64,000 bases of DNA, from NCBI RefSeq assembly GCF_001039355.2, contig NW_019776057.1:1-64000 (forward strand), written 5' to 3'. The translations under genes were made by a program, and so were the position numbers. Numbering within the stretch: the stretch's first letter is position 1; every line of letters begins with the position of its first letter. This document shows, piece after piece, positions 1 through 11,840 of the stretch. The notes under the pieces were generated by a model, which was not told where the DNA came from, did not search any database, and worked only from the letters and a program-made list of their open reading frames with translations. Source of the stretch: Lingula anatina (lineage: Eukaryota; Brachiopoda; Lingulata; Lingulida; Lingulidae).

Positions 1-2270
1 AAGCTATTTCAACACTCTAGCACAACTTGTGCTGGATTACTATTATAAACAGGGGCGGATTCAGCCCTTCTTTTGGGTCTTCCGGAAGACGGTCAGATTT
101 TGAAGTTTTCATTGATGGGTATCTAATTTTTTCTGTCGGAAAACGGTCAAAAATGGAGGCTGGATCAACAAAGATAATTTGGAAGACTGTCAGAAAATAT
201 CTCTGGATCCGCCCCTGATAAAGGCATTCTGAAAAACCTCCTTGATGAGAAACTGGAGAGTCACAATCTCAATCAACTATGTAATTACAGGTCACCAGAA
301 GAACTATCAGGGTTATAGTGTTTGATTTTCAAAATATGGGGTCTGACTGAACAAACAACTAAGTATTTTGAAAAGGAATCAGGGAATCGTTAGGTGGAGG
401 AGGGGGGGGGGGCTAAATTTACATGTATCCGCGGTTTTGGGATGCATCAATGTTTGCAAACCAAAGCAACTTAGGAACCAAGCAAATTAGGAACTGTTGT
501 TTTTAAACAACATAGCAAGATCTTCTAAATCAGAATTCTTAAATATGGCGATTTTTCAATATAACAAAATGTTAAAAATCAACTCAATGTATAGTTAAGT
601 TTGTGGCAAATTTCTTTCCTTTTGATTTATTATGCAATGAACCTGCATCTTCTTGCTAACCAACAAACGTCTTCGTTTTAAATAATTTAGTATTTGTGAG
701 TGGCGAGATACCTTTCGTGTGGCCTCATATCTTTTGACGTGAAGGATAAACGCTTAATAAAAAAGTCTATTCATGAAGATAAAATTCCATATGAAGGAGA
801 GCGCTATGAAAACTGTGTCCAAAGGCGCCTTGCTAAGTTTCACAAGGACACTAAAAGAGCTGACAGAAGTAAGGAGCGTGAGACCTTCTGTGTGACACAA
901 AATACAAATAAATGTTTGATTAAAATTCTTCTGTGCTGATGATACCAATTAACTGAGGTGATGGTTTTAACGCATCACATTTACACTCAGCTCTTTGTGT
1001 GACATTAAAATGATTTCAATCATTATCCAGTGCAGTGTTCAGTATATTCATACAGCTTGGCAAAAGTTAAGAAGCGTGTTGGAAATGTATGGAAAATCAA
1101 AGCGGCCATGCTTCATGACTGCAATGCCTCATTTTGTCAGTTTTGTGGCCTACACTTCATTTTTCTTAATGAATACGAAGACTGCCATCGAAGGTACATA
1201 AAAATTAAGATTAAAAATTAAGACGTTTAATTTATAAAATCACCTGTACCAGCAAAATTAAGAAAATCACCTGTACCAGCAAAATCTTTCTTGACAGACT
1301 AGAAAGAATACTACGCATTTCAATTAATTGCTCGGTTTGTGGCTACGGATGCATTTCGCTGTCTCCGATGATATGAATAAACAATGTCAATTAAATGTGG
1401 TTAGAGAAAGATAGATTTTCTTTTCTAACTACCTTGATGTATTACTGTTGTGAAGATCATATTTATAATACTGTCTTTTATCCATAATCTAAAATAACAG
1501 TTATGATCATAGATATTAAAATAGATAATACAATGTAAAAATAACAATCAGTCAAATAAGCTATAAAACTTTTTGAAAATAAACGTTTTTAATTCTTTTT
1601 TAACTGTCCTCAGACGCTTTAGTTTTTAAGTATATTGGGAGATTGTTCCATTCATTTGGTCCCTGTACTTAAAGAGCTAGGCGCCTTATGTTCTTAATCT
1701 GGCTTTACATATCAATTTAGAGTTTGTGAATCGGGTGTGTCCTCTCCATTGACACAGTAAGGATGTTATATTTTCAAGTATTTCAGAAAACTCTATAATC
1801 AGGCCATTCTTACATGAATGTTTGATAAACATGTATAAAAAATGCCATTTTCGATTTCTTTACCCGTTCTGAAACAACAGTAGTGACCCCCGCATACTTA
1901 AATGCATGTTAGAATTATAGGTAACTCGTACTTGAAAAAGTTTGGGATACCCTGAAGAGTAAAGGCGTTTCAGCTGGAACATTTGGCCATTTGTGTTACT
2001 GATTACCATTGCATTTAGGAATCATTTAGGAACATTTTAATAGATTGTTGTCAAAAAGCTTCAGATGGTAAAAGAAGGCAACGGTGATCCAACAGGACTT
2101 TGAAAATGTTGGCTGGCAATTTGAGAGATATGAGATTGACATTGATTTTCAAGCAGGGTTTATGATAACGCTCTCAACATCTGCTTAGAATGGCGGTTTT
2201 CTGCAAACGACTGGCCTCCTTTGGAAAAAAATCAAAAAGAGACGATCGAGGCACAGTTGTGGCAAATGAG
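1..2270. repeat. Upstream spacer of VWD unit A (paralogous block)
   Basis: This non-coding stretch recurs upstream of copies B (from about 26380), D (from about 48010) and E (from about 58725). Shared landmarks include the opening 'tatttcaacactct' block and the block around 690-1230. In that block, short reading frames look protein-like (a C/H-rich stretch near 1115-1190) but are broken by stops or indels in the other copies. An AATAAA motif follows it in some copies. I read it as a decayed gene end or old transposon carried along by the tandem duplication. No intact gene is seen. Confidence 0.6.
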
Positions 2271-2369
2271 GCGCATGCGCACGCTTCGTATGCCACCGTG
2301 GCGAAGGCGGTCTTTACGCCCACTTAAAAACGAATATATAAGATGGGTGAAGAAGAGAAAATATCAGTT
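2271..2369 (+). promoter_or_regulatory. Core promoter of VWD copy A (TATA box, initiator, upstream palindromes)
   Basis: TATATAAG lies at 2335-2342. An initiator-like TCAGTT lies at 2364-2369, with its A at 2366, 31 bp from the TATA start; this is the classic metazoan spacing. The ATG follows 54 bp later. Upstream are GCGCATGCGC (2271-2280, a palindrome resembling an NRF-1 site) and the inverted repeat GCCACCGTGGC (2292-2302). The TATA-to-ATG geometry is identical in copies B, D and E, which supports function. The transcription factor assignment is inference. Confidence 0.75.
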
Positions 2370-2419
2370 GCTTTGCACCTCTCCTTGGACACCATTGCCA
2401 GGAAGACTCTAGCTTGAAG

Positions 2420-2953
2420 ATGACAGGGAACAGCAACGTGGCCGTGCTTTTGCTCCTTGCTGTGGCAATGGTAGCCGTTGTTTCAGCCCAGTCTCAGCTT
2501 ACCCCGGAAGAACAGAACATATCAATTGCATTTACTGACATGTGGAACTCGCTGACAACCGCACAACAAGACTACTATGGGGACTGTTTCTATCCCGCTT
2601 CACACCTGCCTTGTTACTGTAAGTATATATGATATTATCAGTTTTGTTATCATCATTGAAAGAAGCATTGAGTTAAATATTTTTTTAAAGTATAATTATA
2701 CGAGAAAGAAAGTTATTCCGTCAAAACATAGTCCATACATTATCCACGTTAGGTATTTTAACCGTTTCTTGGACATCTAAAGGCTTTCATTAAGGATGTA
2801 ATGTTGAAATTTAAAGATACAATATTTGGATTGCAGGCGGGTGATAAGTAGGGCCTTCATTGTAAAACATTCTTTGTTTCTTTTTTTAAAGAATATTGAG
2901 TTGGTCCGTCACCATGGGTGGAGCACTTTTCATAGTGTATTGACTTTATTATC

Positions 2954-3012
<59 letters not shown>

Positions 3013-5951
3013 TTATTATTAAATAAATAATATATGTAGTCATGTACATGTATATGCATGTGTTCAAATTAAATTTTACCACTCATGTCGACACGCCTTG
3101 GCTCTCAGCAGTACGGTTTCTTTAATTCTTTTCACAATTTTTGAGAAACCATAACTAACCATAGTCACTTTTTATTCACATTTTATATCATTCATATTTT
3201 ACTGTATATAAACATAGAGACGAAAGCTTAAAATATCAGAAGGGCCCGGTTGCACCAACCCGTCGTGTTTCTTAATCTCCAAGATGTAAGCACGATTGAA
3301 TTAAATGATACCTCACGGTGTAACCATAGAAAAGAAGGTCATAAAATTGTCGACACTGTTGTAAAACTATGAAAAGAAAGCAATGTTGTCGTTAAAGGTG
3401 AATTTTTTGCATTATTTTCAGACTCAAAAGATTCAGTAACAAGTGTGAAGGTGTTCAAATCCATTAATAGGAACAAGTGCTGCCTCCATTGCGTTTTTCT
3501 CATTTACAACACCATAATATTTTGATTCGGAATATATTTACGATTTTATTATTTCACATATCCAAGGCAACAACAATTTTATCGTTCTTATTTCTAAATC
3601 AAAATTGAATAATGAAGCTTATGAATTTCTCCGTCACCGAAATGTTCCTTTTGTGTTTATTTATGTCATCATTCCATTATGACTGCAGCTGAGAACTCCT
3701 CATTTGCCCAATTATACCATCCACGTATTGTTGGCCAGTGACGCAACGGAGCGTTACTCGGGCGTAGTTAAGATCGACCAGTTTTTGTCTTGGTGCAACG
3801 GGCGTAAGCAGGGAGAGTAAACCTGGCGCATGGACGCCAGGCGTTGCGGTTTACGACAGTCGTAGCCAAGTAAATTTACGCCCTGTTAGTGCAACCGGCC
3901 CAGATATATATCATACCGTGTAGGACTAATAAGGATGGGCAGAACTTGAGAAGCAAACACCATTTGTAATAAACACTATTTCACCCTGATAGTAGATGAA
4001 AAGCCCATTTTTGATGTGCAGTTGTAATAGTATTCCTATGACCAATGACGGCCAGTCATCTTGGATTTTCTCAAAATGATCAAATATACACATTTTAAGT
4101 AGGTCGTATTAATTTATGACACGTTCGCTTTCTTAAACCTACCGCCGCTCCAAGCAGTTGGAAAGGAGGCGAAAAACACCTATCGCTGCCTAAAAACAGA
4201 GAAGAAGTAAATAATATGAACTTTCCAGGCAAAGGTCTTTGTGGTTAGCCTGGAAAAAGTTAATTTTCCTGGATATATATTTTTTGTGAGGTCATGGCTA
4301 ACCGGTCTAACGTGACAGAGTCCCACAAAACAGAGAGTCCGCTTCCAATTCATGTGTACAGGTTAACCTCGCCATAGATTTTGACCCACTTAGATCAGGC
4401 TAACCCTAACCATTATAACTATATGGAGGGCGGGCTTTCTGTTACACAGACCCTCTGTTTCGTTACACCGGCCCTCCACGTCGTCTTACAACAAGATGTT
4501 CTAATAAGCCAGACACCCATCTGTCACATGAACATGTCAGTGACTTTGACTCACTGTTTGACAGTGGTGGCAGTGACAGTGATCACTGTAGAAATTTACG
4601 ATGATATGATATGATATGAGTAATTATACCATTACTAACAATTAAACATGAAGTTTTGGATTTAAGATGTTAATTAATTCTTTAAAAATAACTATGACAA
4701 TTAAGTGAGGTACTAGTCAGGACTGAACGTTTTGGGCAATGGGCAGTGATGATAAAAGTGTTTTGTATTACCTTGATTTAATAACTTTTGAAAAAAAGAT
4801 TAAAATGTAACGTTCCCATCAAAATCAGTTAATTTATAATATACATGTAGGTGAAATGCTACCGAAATTCACCATTTTACTTCATATTGACAAATTTTTC
4901 TGGGGGAGTTCCCCCAAACGACCCCCCTGCTGTCCTTTGGTGCTGGTTGATTATGCGTTTTTTTCACATTGTAATTTCTGTTAACTCCTTCTAGGCCATT
5001 AGAGTGAGGAAGCTGAAACTTTTGGGATTTGATAGACCTATCATAAGAGATGTGTATGGGCATTGCGGAACTTTCGTGTGTTTGGAAATTGGGCTGTCCT
5101 TGGGGATGGATGATCCTTTTTTTTACATAACAATTTCTGCTTTTTCCTCCTTGACCATTGGAGTGTGAGAGTATAACCATTGGGAATCGGTAGAAACAAA
5201 CTAACAATGCTAACATCCCGTCTAAGTCAGAATTCCAATTAACTGACAGTAAATGTATATAACACAAATGCACCGTAACCAAATGTTCTCTAATGGTATA
5301 CCTATCCTGTTACTTATCCATTCCAGGGTTTGGCACTTGTTATTGCCATGCCCACGGCGATATCCGCTATATGACTTGCGATAAAAAGGAGTTCAGGTAC
5401 AACACCAGCCCTGATCATATCGGCTTTATGGCAATGCCTCGTTTGAAAATAGGCCTTCCTAGATGTAGAATGTGGTATGTGTTGACAAGGCACGAATACT
5501 TCAATGGCCCCCCGAAGACCCGATTGCAAGCTGTGAAATTTGGCTGCTGGAAAAGTAGCGTTACCGTCTATTACAAGGGCACCCTCAGAAGAACATACAC
5601 TTTGAAAGTGAGCTATCTCTCTCTCTCTCTCTCCCTCTCTCTCTCCAGTCCTTTTCTATTTAAAGGTGGTTTCATTATGCTATACTATGCAACAACGGTG
5701 CGAGCCTCAATAAACGTCATTTTTGTTGCGCATTGCGTCAGCAACTAGTGCTGGCGGTCTTGGCGATGCAATTTAATTCAAAGTTCCAATGATCATTGCA
5801 ACAAAACTGATATTATTTTTATCCAAATATGGATGCAAAAGTGGCAACTGTGCATGTGAAAAATTAGAAAAATCTATCAGACAGAAATATCATAAGGACA
5901 TTACTTAAAGAAGAATGAGATTTTCATTCGTATTTACCTTAATACAGTAAA

Positions 5952-6013
<62 letters not shown>

Positions 6014-7939
6014 TAGATAGATAGATAGATATAGATGGGTGACCTATGGTAACTGCAGAAGGAGCATGTACCAACTAATTAAAATGATTTTCATTTTTTT
6101 TTGTTGTATAACGACCACACGATCTAACTTAAGTGTAAAGGTGGATATTTATGCTATTCTTCTGTAGCGGGAACCCGACCTAACCACTTTTATATCAATC
6201 ATTCTCATAGATATTGTTTCCTTGATTCATCTGCTAATATTAATTCTCTATTCATTACAGTCAAGGCATATCGTTAGAAACATCGTGTATTGTTGCTTAT
6301 TTCAGTAATTAGATAGGGCAACATGACAGAGCAATTTACAATTCTCCGTTCAATTATCTAAATTTCTGCAGTTCGCATGCCCTGCCAAAATATGAACTTG
6401 TTCATTGCCAAAATAGGAAGACGTTCGTCTCAAATGTTTATTCTACTGAAAACTGCCTTTGAAACCCCGTTCCGTTCAAAATTATTTTCAGAAAGGATAG
6501 TAAATAAAATAAGAAGTGTAAAACCAAGAGAAATATCTTTATATCTTTATAAGATTAATGAAATTTATAATTTTCATGACAATATTTCATCGGGGTACTG
6601 GCCATTTGCACGTCTGCGTTTTAGTGAGCGTAACATTAAACATTATCACGCCAAAACTTTTTTACTTACGAATAACGGAATTTACATAACTATTATAATA
6701 TTTCAATTACATTTTTGAACAATTTCATAATTTGTCGACCATGTGGTTATAATGTCTATCCGGGGTCTTAAAAAGGACGATTGGCACCTGTAGAAAGTCA
6801 TGGGAAATGGACTATGGTTCCTCGCGGACTACTTTTCCATGCTGCGCACGCAGGTCTTTTTTAATATTCACCCTTGAGCTTTTATCAATATCATGCATGT
6901 TTTAAAATTCTATAAATAATGTCTTAACAAAGTTTTCATTATTATTTTTGTGTTTTTTTAATTACAGGTAATAGATGGCCCTGGAGCACCCGTAACCCTA
7001 CAGACAGACATTTCTGGACCGCAGTTCCTGTTTGAGGGGACACACTTTCGCATCACGGTTGTGTGGCTAGATTCCCACATACCAGGGTGGTATCTCAGTA
7101 TTGAATGCAAATTCTTCAAGATCAAGCTCTATATTGGCCGTCACTGTATGGTTCTTGTAATCCCCCCTATTTGGTGCAACCAAATTCTTGGCATATGTGG
7201 CGATTGGAACGCAAACAAAGCTAACGATGAGACCATCCTTAGCCTTTCAAAGAGCGATGCTACCCCTTGGGGACCCCTCGTAGAGGCGTCTTCTCCTTTG
7301 TGGCCGTAAGTTAATTTTTTGTAATAACCGTTACTATTAAACTCAGGGCTTTAAGCGAGGGAGGAACTAACCCTGCTTCTTCACCCCCTGTATTATAATA
7401 TATTGTATAAACCATTATTGATGAATTCAGGACTTTAAGCGAGGGGCGAACTAACCCCTTATATATTATAATCTTTTGTATTTTAAAACTATTACTGATG
7501 AATTCAGGACATTAAGCGAGAGGGGAATCTTACCTTACTACTCCACTCCTCCGTGGAAAACTGTTTCTATCTATATATATCTAAACAAATGGTAAAATAT
7601 TATGTTTGTTGTAAAATCCATGACTTAAAGCTGTTTCTGTGGGTTTGAATCTTTTTTGACAGTTTCTGGATGGGAACAGAACTGGTCATTTTGATTTATG
7701 AAAAGAGGGGGAGCGCCCTGGTTCCACTTATGATTACAAATTAACTGAAATAGGATAACTTTCCTTCACTTATCATTGCTATTCATGGACTGCCTTTATT
7801 AAGGCCCCACTAGTATAATAGTTGAGCCTCCTTTTAAAAATTCAGTGATATTTCTTAACAATATCATCATGTGCACATCAATTATATAAGACAAAATGCT
7901 AGCGCAGTCATTCATGACACATTTCCTTTCAGGTGGTAA
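2420..7939 (+). CDS. Secreted single-domain VWD-like protein, copy A (4 exons, complete)
   Basis: Exons are 2420-2618, 5327-5607, 6968-7305 and 7933-7939, with GT..AG junctions and phases 1, 0 and 2; joined they give 274 aa. Residues 1-23 are a signal peptide (hydrophobic core, ending VVSA before QSQ). The mature protein starts with a short acidic/polar helix-like stretch, then a VWD-like domain from about C71 to N241. GDIRYMTCD (77-85) matches the GDPHYxTFDG signature, and IPPIWCNQILGICGDWN matches the C-terminal GLCGNYN signature. There are 11 cysteines, so disulfides are likely. The protein is probably extracellular (adhesive, mucus, matrix or immune role), but the sequence does not decide its function. 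The start is the ATG at 2420; the TTG two codons earlier is not a plausible start. It is the first gene of a tandem array with copies B to E. Confidence 0.85.
2956..3010. repeat. (AT)n microsatellite in intron 1 of copy A
   Basis: An uninterrupted run of AT dinucleotides. Confidence 0.95.
3242..3902. mobile_element. Non-autonomous inverted-repeat element in intron 1 of copy A
   Basis: The left end reads GGGCCCGGTTGCACCAAC. The reverse complement of the right end reads TGGGCCGGTTGCACTAAC, giving terminal inverted repeats of roughly 20 bp around 620 bp of non-coding DNA. No equivalent was found in intron 1 of copies B, D or E. The target duplication could not be fixed, so the superfamily is unassigned. 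It looks like a MITE. Confidence 0.65.
5614..5646 (+). repeat. CT-rich tract just inside intron 2 of copy A
   Basis: A pyrimidine repeat (ctctct, some ccct) begins about 6 bp after the exon 2 donor. Copy D has the same tract at about 52087-52114; copy B lacks it. Confidence 0.8.
5957..6031. repeat. (AT)n followed by (GATA)n microsatellite, intron 2 of copy A
   Basis: About 27 AT units run into several GATA units at 6011-6031. Confidence 0.95.
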
Positions 7940-9990
7940 ATGGACAAGACCGCAGACGCCTCCAACTACTCCGAACTATTTATCCTCGTATCGTCCTTCT
8001 GGCTGGCCTTGAGACAGGTTCATAATTGTTTTCTTATTGAAATGGCACGTGTTTGTCCAAAATGAATAATAACAAGTATCACGGGAAAAGTGATGTCATT
8101 TTTCTTTCGGTTTATACACGTTTGTAGTATCTAATGTGTATAGCCGTTTTTACATAGGGTACTCGCCAATAGTGACCAAGAACGTTATTGCAAATAACAT
8201 TTAGACATTATAGGCGTAATGATTTGAAGTTTAGGGCGACAATGACTTTTAAGTACAGGATACGACTACCAAATACCGATAGAACGTGTAATGGTGCTGG
8301 CATGAGAGCTGCATGACATATTTTAGACATGTTGGAGACAAACAATGTCAAAATTATTACAGACATTTGTGCTTTCTTGATAATGAAGAAAAGGTCAGCT
8401 CATGGACGTGCATGTAATAAGACACTAATGGTACTGTATTCAGTCGTTGGTGTGAGCTAAAGGGGAGTGCTGGACGCCTGCTCCAACCTTACACCGAATA
8501 TATATGGACACAAGACCACTTGTGACGCAAATTGATGCCACTGAAACTGTTCAAATAACTAGCAGACACTGTTTCTTTTCCATTTTAAAAGTCTTACGAC
8601 TTTTAAACAAGCTTTTCTACCGAAAGGGCTTAAATGATCTTCACCTAAACAGAGGCAACCCGTCAGCGGCTAGTGGACAAAATGGCAAATGAAAATAAAC
8701 AATGGACACTGAATATCGAAATTGGTGGTGCTCGCAATTCTGTTGGCTCTTCGTTGACTTTCCTTACATGTTTTAATATTGACAACCGTTAAAACATTTT
8801 ATAATCTTGGGGATATATAATATGGTTATTAATTGAGAGGTGTTCACGTTTCTTAATTCAGGTTTAAGTTATAAAATTTGTGTTTTCTTTGATTCCTTTC
8901 TACAGTTAATTTCGACAGAGTTGTCAAATTGTGGGGATTTGTCAATCTTATTTATGCAATAACACAATAAATGTTAAAACGAAAAAATTATGTACCGAAA
9001 AAGAAAAAAGTATTTGGGAAATATCCTAAAGAAATGTTGCATTTTACTATGACATTTATAGTGTACGTGGGTGCTTATTATAGGAAACATTTATATTATA
9101 TGGTATCATACAATTCTGATTTTTGAAACACTGGTTGTTGTTCATATCTACTGTGTTTCGCCCTGCTTGTGCTTAAGCATAATAAAATGTTGTTAAACAT
9201 ATGTGCTTTGTTTTTCTTAATATCTGTTTGCAGAATGCATTGATGAAAAGAGCAACAAAAAAAAAAAAAAAGAAAAAAAAAAGAAAAATTTAATATTTTG
9301 ATAACTAACTTCTCAATAAAAAGCATTCTATGTGAATCGGGCAAATGATTTTAGGCAAAAAGCACTGGCTATTTCAATTAAAAGTGGCACATCAAAATGG
9401 TTCATGCTACACTTTCCAATACCTGACGTGTTTTCAGCTTACAAAATAGTGAAAAAAGGAAGTACCACAGGAGTTTATAGTGAGGGACACGTGCCTGCAG
9501 TGTCCTCCACTGAATCTGCCATTGCATGTCTTGTAGCTTCAAAGCAATTTATGCTCCCAAAGCAAAAAAAATTATTATAATAAAATATAAATAAATAAAT
9601 AAATAAATAACCAAAATAAATAAATAACCAAAATAAAATACAAAATCACCCCGAATGCATGGCGTAAATTGATACATGAAATCATGTCATAAACCACTTT
9701 TATATTCAACTTCTAAATGGCTTTTTTCACAAATTTTCAATGAATGAACCAATAAATAAGCTTACGATGTTAAAAAACCAAAGGCACATTTTTTTTGTCA
9801 GAATGAGCTCATCCGTGACATCTTTGGCCTATAAGTTCTATGAATTTTCAATTTGGGTGATAAATTGGCCACGCATAATGCTTTATTACACAGTATGTTT
9901 TACACAATGTATTATTACCATTACTGAAGATCCCAATAAAAGCAAAGAAGGTATGGTATTCAGTGTACGCCAAGCTTTTAATCTTATTTA
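7940..9990 (+). repeat. 3' flank of VWD copy A, shared with copies C and D
   Basis: The sequence after the stop codon is closely matched after copy C (42081-44117) and copy D (54378-56300). The best-conserved part is 8335-8480 (compare 42521-42666 and 54761-54907). Candidate AATAAA signals occur at 8694-8699 and near 9180; the second is kept in all three copies. Part of this may be 3' UTR, but the polyadenylation site cannot be set. A short A-rich run lies at 9258-9290 and ATAA repeats near 9590. Confidence 0.6.
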
Positions 9991-11439
9991 AATTTCCAAA
10001 TTTTAAGAACAAACTGTGTGTCATATTGGTGAATCCCATTGCCCCCCTTCGAAAAATTGGAACTGTTGGTCAAAACACGAAAGTGAAAGTTTAAAATGTT
10101 ATATCGGCTTATTTCGCACACGCATAAGGATTTCCTTAATAATCTCCTACATTAAATCTTCCTGTGTTTTAAAACACATTTTGTAACATCATTTTCACTA
10201 TGCTACATGGAATTTTTTTCTTTATTAAGAGTGAGGGAGGACAATTATCACTAGTCCGATGGATTTGCCTTTTGATACATGCAATCAACAAAATAATTCT
10301 AATTTACTTTCTTAAACGACAAGGAAAGTTTATTCGATACACTGCCAATGAGGAGGGTAGGTTGGAGTATCCCTCAGCATTAGCCATCAAGCCTGCTGGT
10401 CAGCTGGTGGTAGCAGAGAGACATTCCAGTACTTCCAAGTTATAAGATTCAGTCTTTCTCTGCACATCGGCTCAATTTTTCCTAGTTTGATTTATTAGGC
10501 TCGATCCTCTCCTCCGATGTGAAAATAACTGTCATTTGTTTAACTCAGAAATTTGTGTGGCTGGATGTTGCGATTTTCATGTCAAGAAGTTTTCGGTCTG
10601 TTTGCAAGTGTTTTATATAGGGGATGTCTTAGGCACATATTATTATACTTACAGGTGTGGCAAATGAGATATAGTTGTATTTTATTACCCGTGATTTGTA
10701 AAATACATCTGAGGATGATACTTTTAAGGATGTTTAGTGTTAAAAGAAAAGGCATGTAAATTGATTTAGTAACTTTACTAAAGACGTTAAATCAAAGGTG
10801 GGCTGCAATTTGTTAGTGTGTTATTTTATTCATCTAGATTTCCAAAAAGACCAACAAAATATTAACGCCTGCTCCCGGATTGAGTTAGTGGTGCTTGATG
10901 ATCCACAGAGGGTGCAAGCATTGGCTGACAGGTGTTTTAGGATGGTCGCGTTTTAAGAAGAAAACAGTGACAGATGTAGATACTGGCACACTCCACAGGG
11001 CCTCTTGATATCTTGGTTACTACCCACTTAATTCACGAACTGTTATCAAATAATACATACTTTCTATTTTGGCTGTAGCATCTTGGGAGAATAGCCTAAG
11101 GCAGCATCCAGAAAACCATTATGAAGGACTACCCCATGGGATGTAAATATATTGATAATTAAGATGTGTTATAAACGCCACAACCTTCACTGTTTTAGAC
11201 GGTAATAATGGCTTTACTCATATGCCGGCATAAACAACTATGATAACTTTTCATATGTCTATCTTCAGTAGCTTGACATGGTACAGTTGCATGGGGCTCT
11301 AGTCCCCACCGAGATTACTGTGCCTGTGACATAAGTTCCTTTGGTCTCTCGAAGAGGACTACAAACTGAATAACTACATGTAAAAAGTGCAATGAAGAAC
11401 AATCTCCAAAGAGGCCTGTGCAATGGTAAGAAACACACA
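9991..11439. other. Unique spacer with a possible NHL-repeat relic
   Basis: This stretch is not part of the VWD unit. At about 10318-10442 (+) a frame reads GKFIRYTANEEGRLEYPSAL followed by AIKPAGQLVVAE, which resembles one NHL beta-propeller repeat as in TRIM-NHL proteins. It then meets a stop, and no flanking repeats or splice structure are evident. At about 10841-10954 another short open frame (ending RCFRMVAF) looks protein-like but is isolated. Both are most likely exon relics. The rest shows nothing I can name. Confidence 0.35.
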
Positions 11440-11840
11440 AACCTATACGATAAAGAAGAAATGGTTAAACCCACAGGGTGATGGACAAATTAGTAGGGGT
11501 AGGAGATGGGTTGAGCTGGGTGATCTTAATCTAGTTTTTGTTAGTTTATATCGGTTAATGAGCAGTAAACTGAGATCTACAGTGGAAACATTTTTTTTTT
11601 AATTTTAGATGTACATGAATCCTCAGTGCATCTAGTTGGAGTTCTTTAGTGAATATGCAGCAAAACACAGTGTGAGTGCGAGGCAATTTAAAGACACAAG
11701 AAAAAAGAAGAAACATGTAAGAACGGGTTACAAAAATTAGCAACATTAAGGTACTAAAGACAGCCACTTTCCATTTAATTATTACAGATATTTATTAAGG
11801 TATGCTACATTTAAATATGTATTCTCCTATGAAATAACGT

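Noticed and set aside
700-939. 79-codon frame upstream of copy A
   Set aside because: Equivalent blocks in B, D and E are broken or shifted, so it is not a conserved gene.
2414-2419. TTG two codons upstream as start of the VWD genes
   Set aside because: The open frame extends two codons to a TTG, but the ATG at 2420 (28905, 49979, 60419 in the others) is the first real start after the predicted TSS.
4869-5282. 137-codon minus-strand frame in intron 1 of copy A
   Set aside because: The related sequence in copy B (31886-32280) is not kept open over the same length; no domain seen.
5314-5529. Minus-strand frame opposite VWD exon 2
   Set aside because: It is the shadow of a well-supported + strand exon; a similar shadow lies at 32556-32756.
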